Below, in pieces: positions 37,644 to 50,398 of a DNA stretch of 64,000 nucleotides. The DNA comes from Cyanobium usitatum str. Tous. Lineage in GTDB: Bacteria > Cyanobacteriota > Cyanobacteriia > PCC-6307 > Cyanobiaceae. A model generated the notes under the pieces. The model was not told the DNA's origin, ran no database searches, and saw nothing but the letters and a program-made list of their open reading frames with translations. Location of the stretch: the NCBI RefSeq assembly GCF_963920485.1, contig NZ_OY986431.1, positions 62,001-126,000 of the forward strand, given 5' to 3'. Made by a program: the position numbers and the translations under genes. Each line of letters opens with the position of its first letter. Position 1 is the first letter of the stretch.

Positions 37644-38777
37644 GTGGATGTGAACAGAGCGGTTGCGGTCTCCTCTCTTCTAGGGCTGCTGTGCGCAGGG
37701 GGGTGTGCGACCAAACAGGCCTCCCGGCCACCGCTAGTAGTGCAGTCCGAAATCATCGGCGAGGCTGATTTCAGCCCCTCGATTGAGGTGATCAGCCAGC
37801 TCAGCTCCACCAGTGATGTGGCACTGCGCCCCGAGGTTGATGGGCGGGTGGTGAAGATCCTGGCGACCCAGGGCCAGCGGGTGAAGGCGGGCCAGCCGAT
37901 CTTGGTGCTCGACAACGTGCAGCAATCGGCAAACCTGGATGCCAGCAAGGCCGAGGCCCGTAAGGATCTGGTTAACGCGGAGCGCTATATCTTTTTGAAC
38001 GAGCAGGGAGCGGTATCCACCAAGGATCGCGACTTCTACGTCACCCAGGCGATTCAAAGCCGCGACCAAGTGCGCGCCAATGCGGCCACCTTGGGCTACA
38101 AATTCGTGACGGCACCGATCAGCGGCGAGATCGGCGATCTCGATACGGTGAAGTTGGGTGATTACGTGCGCCAGGGACAGGCGATCACCGGCATTGTCGA
38201 CAACTCAAGTCTTTGGACCCTGATGGATGTGCCCGCCACCCGCTCATCGCGGGTGGCGCTTGGCCAGACCGTGCAGCTGGTGACCCAGGGCAACCCGCCT
38301 CTATCTGCGACGGGGAAGGTGGTGTTTATTTCCCCTTACTACGGAGTGAGCGGTAGTAGTTCTTCGCCAAACACGGTGCTGGTCAAGGCCTCCTTCCCCA
38401 ACGCAACTGGCCAGCTCAAAACAGGTCAGTACGTGCGCAATCTGATTGTCACCGGCAACACCCGCCAGCTTTCCGTGCCGGTGCAGGCAGTGATGATGCA
38501 GGCCCAACAGCCTTTTGTTTATCGAGTGCTGCAACTCAGCCAGGTGCTCGCCAAGATCCGCGCCTCCACCCAAATTCCTGAGGCGCAGAAGCAGAAGCTT
38601 GAGGCCCTGCCGCCCAATACTCCGATCGTGGTGCAGACCCCAGTGCAGCTTGGGGAGCTGGAGGGCAATCGCTACCCGCTGGTCTCCGGCCTGCAGAAAG
38701 GAGAAAGGGTGGTCGTCTCAAATACGGCGCTGTTGCGTACCGGCATGCCAGTGAAACTCTCGAGCGGAAGCAACTGA
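37644..38777 (+). CDS. RND periplasmic adaptor lipoprotein, second copy
   Basis: A second, distinct 377-residue adaptor of the same class, starting at GTG 37644 (another GTG two codons on). The lipobox is LCAGGC near residue 21. The lipoyl halves are RPEVDGRVVKILATQGQRVK and TAPISGEIGDLDTVKLGDYV. It lies 18 bp after the first adaptor and 7 bp before the permease. The two adaptors share layout, including a NTVLVKASF/TLLVKASF strand and a QTPVQLG(D/E)L(Q/E)G segment, so they probably arose by duplication, yet they differ along most of their length. Confidence 0.93.
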   Translation: MDVNRAVAVSSLLGLLCAGGCATKQASRPPLVVQSEIIGEADFSPSIEVISQLSSTSDVALRPEVDGRVVKILATQGQRVKAGQPILVLDNVQQSANLDASKAEARKDLVNAERYIFLNEQGAVSTKDRDFYVTQAIQSRDQVRANAATLGYKFVTAPISGEIGDLDTVKLGDYVRQGQAITGIVDNSSLWTLMDVPATRSSRVALGQTVQLVTQGNPPLSATGKVVFISPYYGVSGSSSSPNTVLVKASFPNATGQLKTGQYVRNLIVTGNTRQLSVPVQAVMMQAQQPFVYRVLQLSQVLAKIRASTQIPEAQKQKLEALPPNTPIVVQTPVQLGELEGNRYPLVSGLQKGERVVVSNTALLRTGMPVKLSSGSN

Positions 38778-38784
38778 GAAAGGT

Positions 38785-43739
<4,955 letters not shown>

Positions 43740-43808
43740 TTAGCCTTGGCTTGTCACCTTTTCAGAACTGACTAGCTTCCAAGGGAAGGCAGTTGATTGG
43801 GGACAGGG

Positions 43809-44231
43809 GTGTTGGCCGAAAACAGGTTTGCCAGTGGGCACATTTGGAGATTGGCTTGCTTAGCTGGCTTGGCGCTAACAGCCAGCTCCTTGGCGGCCAC
43901 AGAAGCCGGCCGGGCGGCAGTGATGGGGGGAGCCCGCGCCCTTCCTTTGGCGGAGGCGGTGCAGCGCAGTCGGTTGGCAGCTGAAGCAGTGATCCAGCGA
44001 CGCGGCAAGGAAACCTGCCTGCGCGGCAAGCTCACCAATGCCTTACTGGGCCTGTCAGCCAGCTGTGAAGTTGCTGCTCAGAAGGATGGTCTCTGTGCCT
44101 TGGCCGATCAGGCGGTGGTGCAGGTCGGCTGGTCGCTGGCTTTTATGGACAGCACTGCCCAGCAGGTGCTGAACCTGATCGAGAGCCAGCCGGGATCAGG
44201 TTCAGGATCAGGATCAGGACCCCGGAATTAG
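43809..44231 (+). CDS. Secreted hypothetical protein with Gly-Ser tail
   Basis: A protein of about 140 residues from GTG 43809 (TTG 43797 is also in frame). A signal-like segment (RLACLAGLALTASSLAA) is followed by a helical body with two cysteines (KETCLRGK, LSASCEV, and DGLCALAD gives a third). The C-terminus is a run of Gly-Ser coded by hexanucleotide repeats. No domain is recognised. It converges with the secreted unknown at 44214-44639, overlapping by 18 bp within the repeats. Confidence 0.6.
   Translation: MLAENRFASGHIWRLACLAGLALTASSLAATEAGRAAVMGGARALPLAEAVQRSRLAAEAVIQRRGKETCLRGKLTNALLGLSASCEVAAQKDGLCALADQAVVQVGWSLAFMDSTAQQVLNLIESQPGSGSGSGSGPRN
44193..44216. repeat. Hexanucleotide tandem repeat (GGATCA)n
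   Basis: Four units GGATCA, GGTTCA, GGATCA, GGATCA sit at the shared ends of two convergent genes. On the plus strand they encode Gly-Ser; on the minus strand the last unit falls at the stop codon of the other gene. Such a tract may change unit number by slippage without breaking the plus-strand frame. Confidence 0.85.
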
Positions 44232-44639
44232 GTTGAACACACCTTTTTTCTCCTTGGGTTTGGTGTCGGTTTTGCTCGGGGCGACCGTGCGGGTCTGCTG
44301 CTTGCAGAAGGGGATCAGGTCTTGGCCGGCTCGGTTGAGAGCTTCGCGCCGCTCAAAAGTATTGGTGGCAGCTGGTTTGGCCCGTTCGCGGATCGTCCAG
44401 ATGGCGTCCTTGCAGTTGGCGCCTAGGCGGGGGTGATCCAGCAGCGGATCGGCCATGGTGCTTGCCTTGCCGCAGGCTTCAACGGTGTTCTCCCTGCCGC
44501 AGGCGAAGGTTTGGAGCTGGAGCTCGCGCAACAGTTCCATGGAGGGATAGGGCGGGTCCTTGGGTGCGGCCTGTAGGGGGGCAGCCAGTAGGGCGATCAG
44601 GCCAAGGGCAAGTGCGGGATCAATCCGAGGCGCGGCCAT
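44214..44639 (-). CDS. Secreted hypothetical protein, Cys-containing
   Basis: A 141-residue protein from ATG 44637-44639 with a signal peptide (LALGLIALLAAPLQAAP). The mature part has four cysteines (FACGRENTVEACGK, GANCKDA, IPFCKQQ), probably in disulfides, and a lysine-rich end. No family is assigned. It lies 22 bp downstream of the monooxygenase gene on the same strand and overlaps the convergent secreted unknown by 18 bp. Confidence 0.68.
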   Translation of the reverse strand: MAAPRIDPALALGLIALLAAPLQAAPKDPPYPSMELLRELQLQTFACGRENTVEACGKASTMADPLLDHPRLGANCKDAIWTIRERAKPAATNTFERREALNRAGQDLIPFCKQQTRTVAPSKTDTKPKEKKGVFNLIPGS

Positions 44640-44661
44640 GGTTCCACCGGGGTGGCTCCCA

Positions 44662-45888
44662 TCATGGCGGTCCTGGCAGCGGGGCTAGTCCCTGGCGCAG
44701 CGGCTGTTGCTGCTGGCTCCAGTGGGCAGCGATTGCCGGGCCCACCAGGGGCGCGGCGATCGCCAGAGCCCCCCGCAACCAACCCTGCTGCCGCAACTGC
44801 TCTCCCCGGGCGGCTTCGGCGGCCTGCAGGGTTTGCATATCGGTGATTTCGGGCCGCCGCTCCGCCTCAATTTGGGCGGTCACCCCATCAAGGGCAGCGC
44901 CGCTGCAGCCGCTGCTCAGCACCGGCAATAAGCGTGTGGCGGCTACCCAGGCATCACGCAGGGCCATGTTGATGCCCTGGGCGCGCACCGGTCCCATCGG
45001 GTGGGCCGCATCGCCAAGCAGTAGCAGGCCTGGTTGGCACCAGCGCTCCGCTAGCCCCACCTGCACCGTCAGCCGGCTGGGCGCCCCCAATCCGCCGCTC
45101 CACTGCCGTAGCCAGGCCGCCAGCTGCGGCGGACTCAAAGCTGCCATCCGCTCGATCCAGCCTTCTCTGCTGAGCTCGGGTGTGGCTTTTGACTTGCCCA
45201 CAACCCAGCCCAGCTGCAAGCCGCCGCTGGCGCTTTCGAAAGCGCTGAAAACCCCCTCGGGCCCCACCAGGGTGGTGAAGCAGCCAGCCAAGGGCGAGGC
45301 CGCGGTACTGGCCAGTTGAAACCAGAGCAAGTCGATCGGGCTGGGGTTGCTCTGCAGCGCTAGCCCTGCCTTCTGGCGCACCAGGGAGCCCCGGCCATCG
45401 CAGCCGACGACAAGGTCGGCAGGCAGCTGACGGCCATCGCGCAGTTGCACCCCCGCCAGCCGCTCCTGCTGCCAGAGCAGGTCGACCACCGGTTGCCCGC
45501 GCTCAATCGCAAAGGAGGGGTAGGTGCCGGCCAGTTTCAGCAAGGCCTCCAGCAGGGCTGGCTGGCTCACCAGGGTGCAGGGCCGGCTTGGATCGCCGTC
45601 GAGGGGCTCGGGGGCGGTGAATAGCTCCTGGCCATTCACCACGAAGCGCCATCCACCTAGGGGCCGGTGGGGCAGGTCTGGAATCAGCTCGAGTAGCCCC
45701 ATGGCCGCCAGGGCCTCTAGCCCTGAGGGCATCAGCGCTTCGCCGCGGAATTGACGCTCCAGGCTGGTGCCGGCCTCCACCAGGGTTACGGCCACACCGC
45801 CACGGGCCAGCAGTAGGGCCAAGCTGGCGCCCGCCGGTCCGGCACCAACCACCACCACCTTGGGGCGGTGGCTCAAGGGGTCACTCAA
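44662..45888 (-). CDS. FAD-dependent monooxygenase (UbiH/PHBH-like)
   Basis: A 408-residue group A flavoprotein monooxygenase. FAD binding is at VVVVGAGPAGASLALLLARG (residues about 10-29), with the DG motif VVGCDGRGSLVRQKAGL and the ribityl-binding GDAAHPMGPVRAQGINMALRD near residues 285-305. Substrates in this class include ubiquinone precursors, phenols and various secondary metabolites; none can be chosen here. The first codon is TTG (45886-45888), in a 4 bp overlap with the upstream small gene, so translation coupling is likely. Confidence 0.9.
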   Translation of the reverse strand: MSDPLSHRPKVVVVGAGPAGASLALLLARGGVAVTLVEAGTSLERQFRGEALMPSGLEALAAMGLLELIPDLPHRPLGGWRFVVNGQELFTAPEPLDGDPSRPCTLVSQPALLEALLKLAGTYPSFAIERGQPVVDLLWQQERLAGVQLRDGRQLPADLVVGCDGRGSLVRQKAGLALQSNPSPIDLLWFQLASTAASPLAGCFTTLVGPEGVFSAFESASGGLQLGWVVGKSKATPELSREGWIERMAALSPPQLAAWLRQWSGGLGAPSRLTVQVGLAERWCQPGLLLLGDAAHPMGPVRAQGINMALRDAWVAATRLLPVLSSGCSGAALDGVTAQIEAERRPEITDMQTLQAAEAARGEQLRQQGWLRGALAIAAPLVGPAIAAHWSQQQQPLRQGLAPLPGPP

Positions 45889-46127
45889 ACGAAGGAGTTG
45901 TAGTTGCGTGTGCCGCCGCTCACCGGGTCGACATGGCCCATCAACTGGCTTTTCTTGCTGAGCAAATACTCCACCAGCTCCTGCTGCACGGCCAGCAGTT
46001 CGTTGGTGCAGCCGCGGAATGCGGCCCGGTGGCGAATTTCATCGTGCCGGGTGTGGAGGTCGCGCAGCATCAGCTGGATGGCATCCAAGGTGGCTGAGGT
46101 GTTGCGGGAGGCCGGCTGGGAATCCAT
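45885..46127 (-). CDS. Small conserved hypothetical protein
   Basis: An 80-residue polar, helical protein starting at an ATG (46125-46127). TLDAIQLMLRDLHTRHDEIRHRAAFRGCTNELLAVQQELVEYLLSKKSQLMG-type helices suggest a coiled-coil-forming protein with a single cysteine. The tail is GGTRNYNSFV. No domain is recognised. It is joined to the monooxygenase by a 4 bp overlap and preceded by a gene of unknown function at 46190-46576. Confidence 0.7.
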   Translation of the reverse strand: MDSQPASRNTSATLDAIQLMLRDLHTRHDEIRHRAAFRGCTNELLAVQQELVEYLLSKKSQLMGHVDPVSGGTRNYNSFV

Positions 46128-46189
46128 GGCCGCGAGATAAGGGAGGCATTAAGCGTAGGGGCGTTGCAGCGGCAGGGCATTGCCGAAGA

Positions 46190-46576
46190 TCAGCAGTCAC
46201 CAAACAAGGTGCTGGACACCTGGTGGAATGTTTCAAAGGTGACCTGGTTGTCCAGCCCGCTAACCGCTAGGGAAACGGTCTGCTGCCGCGGATTGCATTC
46301 CACCGCCAGGCTCACTGCCCTGGCGCCATGGTCAGCATGAAAAGCGGCGCTCTGGCCGTCAACGGCGTAGAGGGTTTCGGGGGCGTGGGTAAAACCGAGC
46401 TGGTTGGCCAGCACGCTGATCCCCGCTATGGACTCGCTGAGGCTGCCCTCGCTGCGAATGGCCGTGGTGTACACCACTGGCGCGGCTGGGGTTGAGTCTT
46501 CTGCGGGCAGGATGAAGGAGCCGGCTAGGGATTTGATCAGGCTTCCGGTTTTGCCCAAGCCGCCGCTTTTTGGCAT
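46190..46576 (-). CDS. Conserved hypothetical protein
   Basis: A 128-residue protein from ATG 46574-46576 (MPKSGGLGKTGSLIKSL start); the frame is open a little further upstream but that part lacks character. A flexible N-terminus is followed by alternating strands (VVYTTAIRSEGS, VSLAVECNPRQQTVSLAVSG) that suggest a small alpha/beta sandwich. No family is assigned. It is on the same strand as, and 62 bp upstream of, the 80-residue gene. Confidence 0.65.
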   Translation of the reverse strand: MPKSGGLGKTGSLIKSLAGSFILPAEDSTPAAPVVYTTAIRSEGSLSESIAGISVLANQLGFTHAPETLYAVDGQSAAFHADHGARAVSLAVECNPRQQTVSLAVSGLDNQVTFETFHQVSSTLFGDC

Positions 46577-46696
46577 GGTCTTGCTCCTCTCGCCGGGGGG
46601 TCCTGTGCGCTGAGCGTAGGGGTTGATCACCAGATGTGGTGTTTGGTGCTTGGATGGGCACCATTGGTGTGGCCCAATTACGGCGACCAGCCCTGG

Positions 46697-48058
46697 TCAG
46701 CTGCGCTGCACCCCACTGCCGCACTGATTCCGCTGCCGTTCCTGTTTGCGTTGCAGCCGGGGGGTGATGCCGAGCTCGGCGCCCTTCCAGAGCCGGTTGA
46801 TTTCAGCTGTGAAGTGTTCGGCGAGCTGGGGGGAGTCGATCACCAGCAGGGTTTCGTCGTTTTGATGGGCGGCGCTGGGGCTCCAGTTGAAAGAGCCGGT
46901 GACCACGGTGCGGTTGTCGATCACGGCCAGCTTGTGGTGGAGCTTGTCGCCGCTGGCCAGCCGTGGTGTGCCGACACTCTCTAAGGGGCGCTGCCAGGGG
47001 CGGTTCGCCGCCTCCAGGCCGCAGCGGTGGTCGGGCAGCTTGGTGCCGAGAAGATCGAGCACTTCACTGAAGGCTCGGTTGGCGAAGCCGGGGTCGGCCA
47101 GTAGGCGGATCTTGACGCCTTGCTGCTGCAGTTTCTCCATCGCATTAGCCAGTCCCTGATCCGAGAACACGAACAGGGCCAGGTCGAGTTGCTTGCGGGT
47201 GACTGCGAGCAGCTTCTCCAACACCACCAGGCCCTGGTGGGGATCGCTGCGGCGATGGGGGGCGAACAGCACCGTCACCGGCGTTTGCCCCACCAGCAGC
47301 TGCTGGGGAGCCCCGCCGCCCTTACCCAGCCCAAAGCGGCTGTCGGGCTGGCCATCGGGGCCGTCGCCCCACATCCGCTCAAACTCGGCTGCAAAGGTGT
47401 GGGCCAGCTCACGGCTGCGCAGCCGCAGCAGGTGGTTGACGTTGCCGCGGCTGCGGTCTGCCCCCGGATCGCCGTGGATGCAGGAGGGGGTGAAATTGGC
47501 TGAGCCGGTCACCACCACGGCCCGGTCCACCACCATGAACTTGTGGTGCATCAGACCACTGCCAGCACTGCCATCGGCGGTGTCATCGATTAGGGGCACG
47601 CCAGCCTGCTGCAGGATCGCCACCGCATCCCCCCAACCGAGGGCCTTGAGCTGCTCATGGCGGTTGCGCTGGTGCGGCGCCAGATCGGCCGGATGCTCTT
47701 CGCTCCAGGGGCTGCTGTAGGTGTTTTCCAGCACCACCTTCACCGTCAGACCCTCGCGGTGCTTAGCCGCCAGCGCTTCGGCCAGCTTCGGCAGAGATAG
47801 CTCCTGCACCGCCACCAGGATCTCCCGCCGCGCCGACTGAATACTGGCCAGCACAAAGGCTTCCAGGTCGTCGCCTTGCCGCCATTGACCGTTGATCGGG
47901 CTGCGGTAGCGGCTGGTTTCGGCGTGGTTGAAGGCCAGCTCGATGCCCTTGGGCAGGGGCTTGGGCCGGGCTGACTGGCCGAGCAGCTGGGCGTCAGCGC
48001 TGCAACCAGCCATAGCCAAGGCCACAAGGCTTGCCCAGGCGAAGGGGTGGCGCGGCAA
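46697..48058 (-). CDS. Phospholipase D-like lipoprotein with two HKD motifs
   Basis: A 453-residue member of the PLD superfamily. It starts at a TTG and has a lipobox ALAMAGC near residue 18, so it is probably an exported lipoprotein. Both catalytic HKD motifs are present: HHKFMVVDRAVVVTGSANFT (first half) and HHKLAVIDNRTVVTGSFNWS (second half), each with H-x-K-x4-D and a downstream Asn. The superfamily includes phospholipases, cardiolipin synthases and nucleases. The envelope location and two-motif layout argue for a lipid or nucleic-acid phosphodiesterase, but the substrate is open. Confidence 0.92.
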   Translation of the reverse strand: MPRHPFAWASLVALAMAGCSADAQLLGQSARPKPLPKGIELAFNHAETSRYRSPINGQWRQGDDLEAFVLASIQSARREILVAVQELSLPKLAEALAAKHREGLTVKVVLENTYSSPWSEEHPADLAPHQRNRHEQLKALGWGDAVAILQQAGVPLIDDTADGSAGSGLMHHKFMVVDRAVVVTGSANFTPSCIHGDPGADRSRGNVNHLLRLRSRELAHTFAAEFERMWGDGPDGQPDSRFGLGKGGGAPQQLLVGQTPVTVLFAPHRRSDPHQGLVVLEKLLAVTRKQLDLALFVFSDQGLANAMEKLQQQGVKIRLLADPGFANRAFSEVLDLLGTKLPDHRCGLEAANRPWQRPLESVGTPRLASGDKLHHKLAVIDNRTVVTGSFNWSPSAAHQNDETLLVIDSPQLAEHFTAEINRLWKGAELGITPRLQRKQERQRNQCGSGVQRS

Positions 48059-48127
48059 AGGGTTGGCTATGGCGACTCCGAGCGGTTGAGCTCAGAGTTC
48101 CCACGGCGCCTGTTAAATGGTCTGGCC

Positions 48128-48328
48128 TCAGTGGTGGCCTGGCATCTCGGCGGTGCGCAGCATCACCACAAACCAAGCAGTACCAATCAACACGGCGCTG
48201 AGCATGGCGGCTGGCAGGCCGAAGCGCATCAACACAACCGGCACAATCAGCGGAAAGGCCAGGGCTCCCGCCATCGGCGTGAGGGCTACGGCAGAACGCT
48301 TCAGTGCCAAGGCTCGATTTAGAACCAT
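48128..48328 (-). CDS. Small two-helix membrane protein
   Basis: A 66-residue protein from ATG 48326-48328. Basic N-terminus (VLNRALALKRS), two hydrophobic stretches (GALAFPLIVPVVLMRFG and AAMLSAVLIGTAWFVVML), and a conserved-looking RTAEMPGHH end. No family is recognised, but I recall proteins of this shape in other cyanobacteria. It overlaps the DUF4912 stop by 10 bp, so it is probably co-translated with that gene. Confidence 0.72.
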   Translation of the reverse strand: MVLNRALALKRSAVALTPMAGALAFPLIVPVVLMRFGLPAAMLSAVLIGTAWFVVMLRTAEMPGHH

Positions 48329-49392
48329 TCGCTTACGGCCTTTTCGGCTGGGTTGCTGTTGTCTTCAGGGGTGGAGCGGCTGAATTCCAGGGTGATGTTG
48401 CGCTTCTGCTCGCCATCGGCGGCCACAGCCTCGATCGGATAAAGCTGCTGACCATCCCGGAAGGGCACCTGGACTCGGAAGGTGCCATCGGTTGAGAGGG
48501 GCACTTCCTCACCACCAATGGTGAGGCGGGCAGCCGGGTCGGTGGCCCCGTACACAATCAGCTCAGCATCAGCCACAAGCCAGAACGAGCGTTGACGGGA
48601 AGCGACCCCGCCTATGCCAGAAGCGTTGCGTCCACTGGCCCAGATGCCGGCACCAGAGGTGTTCAGTTCACTGGTGTCTAGGCCGGCTGCCCCCAGCTCA
48701 TGGAAAGCATCAGAACCCCTGCCAAGACTGCGCCAGCGGGCTGTAGCTGTTTGATAAAGGCGTTCATGCAGGCCTGCATCGGCTGGCTCCACCGGCGTTG
48801 GCAGGATGGCTGGAGCCGTGTCCAGCGAAAAGGGTACGAACTGATCAAGTATTTGCTCGCTGGGGTGCTGCGCCGGTACCCGTGCCACTGAAGAGAAGGC
48901 CAGGGATATCCAGCCGCCACTGCCTTTGCGATAGCCGAGTTCCACTCGGTAATCCCGGTCGCACAGGGGCACGGGCAAATACCACTCGGTGGCATGGCTG
49001 TCGACCACCACTTCCTGCAGGGTGTGGGGGTGGGCCGAGCCGCCGGGCAAGCCAGTTACGTCGGCTACGCGCAGGCAAAGCTGGGTGGCACCAGTTGCCA
49101 GGGCTGAGGCCCGATCGCTTTCGGAGATATCCCAGAACACGTAGGCCCACTGGGGATCGCGGGGCAGAAATACGACGCTGGTATTTGCTGTGCTGGGGCG
49201 GGGAGCGGGGGGTAGCTCTGCTTCGATTGCCTTAAGACTGATAGGCGTGTCCTCCTCATCCTGGCGATCATTGATGGCTGCCAGGAGTTCATCCTTGGAC
49301 TTGCGGCTGTACAAGCTCACCCCAAGGTCGCTGGCGACCTGGCGCAGCTGACGCAGGGTCATGCGTGCCAATGCGGTGAGTGCCTGGGTCAC
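48319..49392 (-). CDS. DUF4912 domain protein with Rho N-terminal-like helix bundle
   Basis: A 357-residue cytoplasmic protein starting at a GTG. The first 45 residues (LARMTLRQLRQVASDLGVSL, SKDELLAAI) resemble the Rho N-terminal/SAP-like helical domain. The middle (about residues 70-180) is the DUF4912 region, with FLPRDPQWAYVFWDIS, EWYLPVPLCDRDYRVELGY and GWISLAFSSVARVP. The tail includes a beta-rich segment with LIVYGATDPAARLTIGGEEV. DUF4912 has no established function. The 66-residue membrane protein follows with a 10 bp overlap. Confidence 0.88.
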   Translation of the reverse strand: MTQALTALARMTLRQLRQVASDLGVSLYSRKSKDELLAAINDRQDEEDTPISLKAIEAELPPAPRPSTANTSVVFLPRDPQWAYVFWDISESDRASALATGATQLCLRVADVTGLPGGSAHPHTLQEVVVDSHATEWYLPVPLCDRDYRVELGYRKGSGGWISLAFSSVARVPAQHPSEQILDQFVPFSLDTAPAILPTPVEPADAGLHERLYQTATARWRSLGRGSDAFHELGAAGLDTSELNTSGAGIWASGRNASGIGGVASRQRSFWLVADAELIVYGATDPAARLTIGGEEVPLSTDGTFRVQVPFRDGQQLYPIEAVAADGEQKRNITLEFSRSTPEDNSNPAEKAVSEWF

Positions 49393-49457
49393 AGCGACAG
49401 ATTTCTTTTGGGATCAGTGTGGATGAGTTTCTCCTGGCAGGGGGAGCCCCACCTGGA

Positions 49458-49479
49458 GCCGTCAGTGGATGCTGACGGC
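49458..49479. other. Perfect 8-bp hairpin between the cpcG terminator and DUF4912
   Basis: GCCGTCAG (49458-49465), loop TGGATG, CTGACGGC (49472-49479). It lies 66 bp upstream of the DUF4912 start and is not followed by a T-run in either direction, so it is not a normal intrinsic terminator. Confidence 0.55.
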
Positions 49480-49497
49480 AACGAGGCTGATTGCCCA

Positions 49498-49524
49498 TAA
49501 AAAAGGCGGCCTTGAGGCCGCCTT
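49498..49524 (-). terminator. Intrinsic terminator of cpcG
   Basis: Read on the minus strand: AAGGCGGCC (49516-49524), TCAA loop, GGCCGCCTT (49503-49511), followed by a run of T residues to about 49498. It begins 22 bp after the cpcG stop codon. Confidence 0.93.
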
Positions 49525-49545
49525 GGTTTGTTTAAGGGACTGGCC

Positions 49546-50307
49546 TTAGCGGCCAATGCTGCGGTAAGGAACCTTGGCGAGGTAATCCATGCTGACGCTG
49601 CCGGAGGCTCCGCCTTGGCTGCGCATGGCAGGCAGATTGCGCACCCAGGGGAGGTAGTCCTCGGGGAAGCCGCCACGGCGCTGACGGGAGCGAGCGGGGA
49701 TCGTTTTGGCGGTGCCGGTGTACACAACTTGGGGGAAGCCCAAGATGCCGCGGTAGTAGGCCTCGTATCGCGGAGTGGTGATGTTGAAGGGGGTTTCGCC
49801 CAGATCACGGGAGCCCACCACGCGGTTGCGGTGGAAAGGAACGGTGTCGTAACCAAAGGCATCCAGGTATTCCTGGCCGTTGAGGATGTCGTCAACCATG
49901 CCCTTGACCCCGCGGGTCATCAGCACGGCCGCCCAGGCGATCTCCTCAGACCTGCCGTGGGTGGGGCGACCCAGAAGCTTTTCCACCAGGTGGCGCACCA
50001 CCCGATAGTTGCTGTTCAGGTTGTAGAAGCTGCGGGTGAAGGTGTCTGAGAGACATAGGGAGCGAATGAAATCCCGCACACTCATTTGGCCGTTGCGCAG
50101 CTGGCTCTCCAATGTCAGGTTGCGGTCGACCTTGAAGGCATAAAAGAAAATCTGTCGATAACACGACTCAATGACCAGATTTAGGTCTTTGGGATCCATA
50201 GCCCTGTCCATGGACATGGATTTGGGGTCCTCATCCGAACCCACCCGCAGCGGGTCAACCCGCGAGTTTTGGGTAGTGGGCGCGTACTTCAGGAGGGGCA
50301 GGGCCAC
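49546..50307 (-). CDS. cpcG: Phycobilisome rod-core linker CpcG
   Basis: CpcG attaches phycocyanin rods to the allophycocyanin core of the phycobilisome. The 253-residue product begins with the family MALPLLKYAPTTQNSRV signature (GTG start 50305-50307). The PBS-linker domain covers about residues 35-185, with CYRQIFFYAFKVDRN, RNGQMSVRDFIRSLCLSD, FYNLNSNYRVVRHLVEKLLGRP and the HGRSEEIAWAAVL-type helices. The basic C-terminus (RQRRGGFPEDYLPW) is usual. Ninety-one bp upstream on the same strand is the bilin lyase gene, and a strong terminator follows. Confidence 0.97.
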   Translation of the reverse strand: MALPLLKYAPTTQNSRVDPLRVGSDEDPKSMSMDRAMDPKDLNLVIESCYRQIFFYAFKVDRNLTLESQLRNGQMSVRDFIRSLCLSDTFTRSFYNLNSNYRVVRHLVEKLLGRPTHGRSEEIAWAAVLMTRGVKGMVDDILNGQEYLDAFGYDTVPFHRNRVVGSRDLGETPFNITTPRYEAYYRGILGFPQVVYTGTAKTIPARSRQRRGGFPEDYLPWVRNLPAMRSQGGASGSVSMDYLAKVPYRSIGR

Positions 50308-50398
50308 ACGACTTCATCATCCGTCGTTGCGGATCGTAGAAGTGCGGCTGCGGCCGGGTTCGTCTGGCCGAGACAGGGCTCACAGTCCGTAACGTTCG

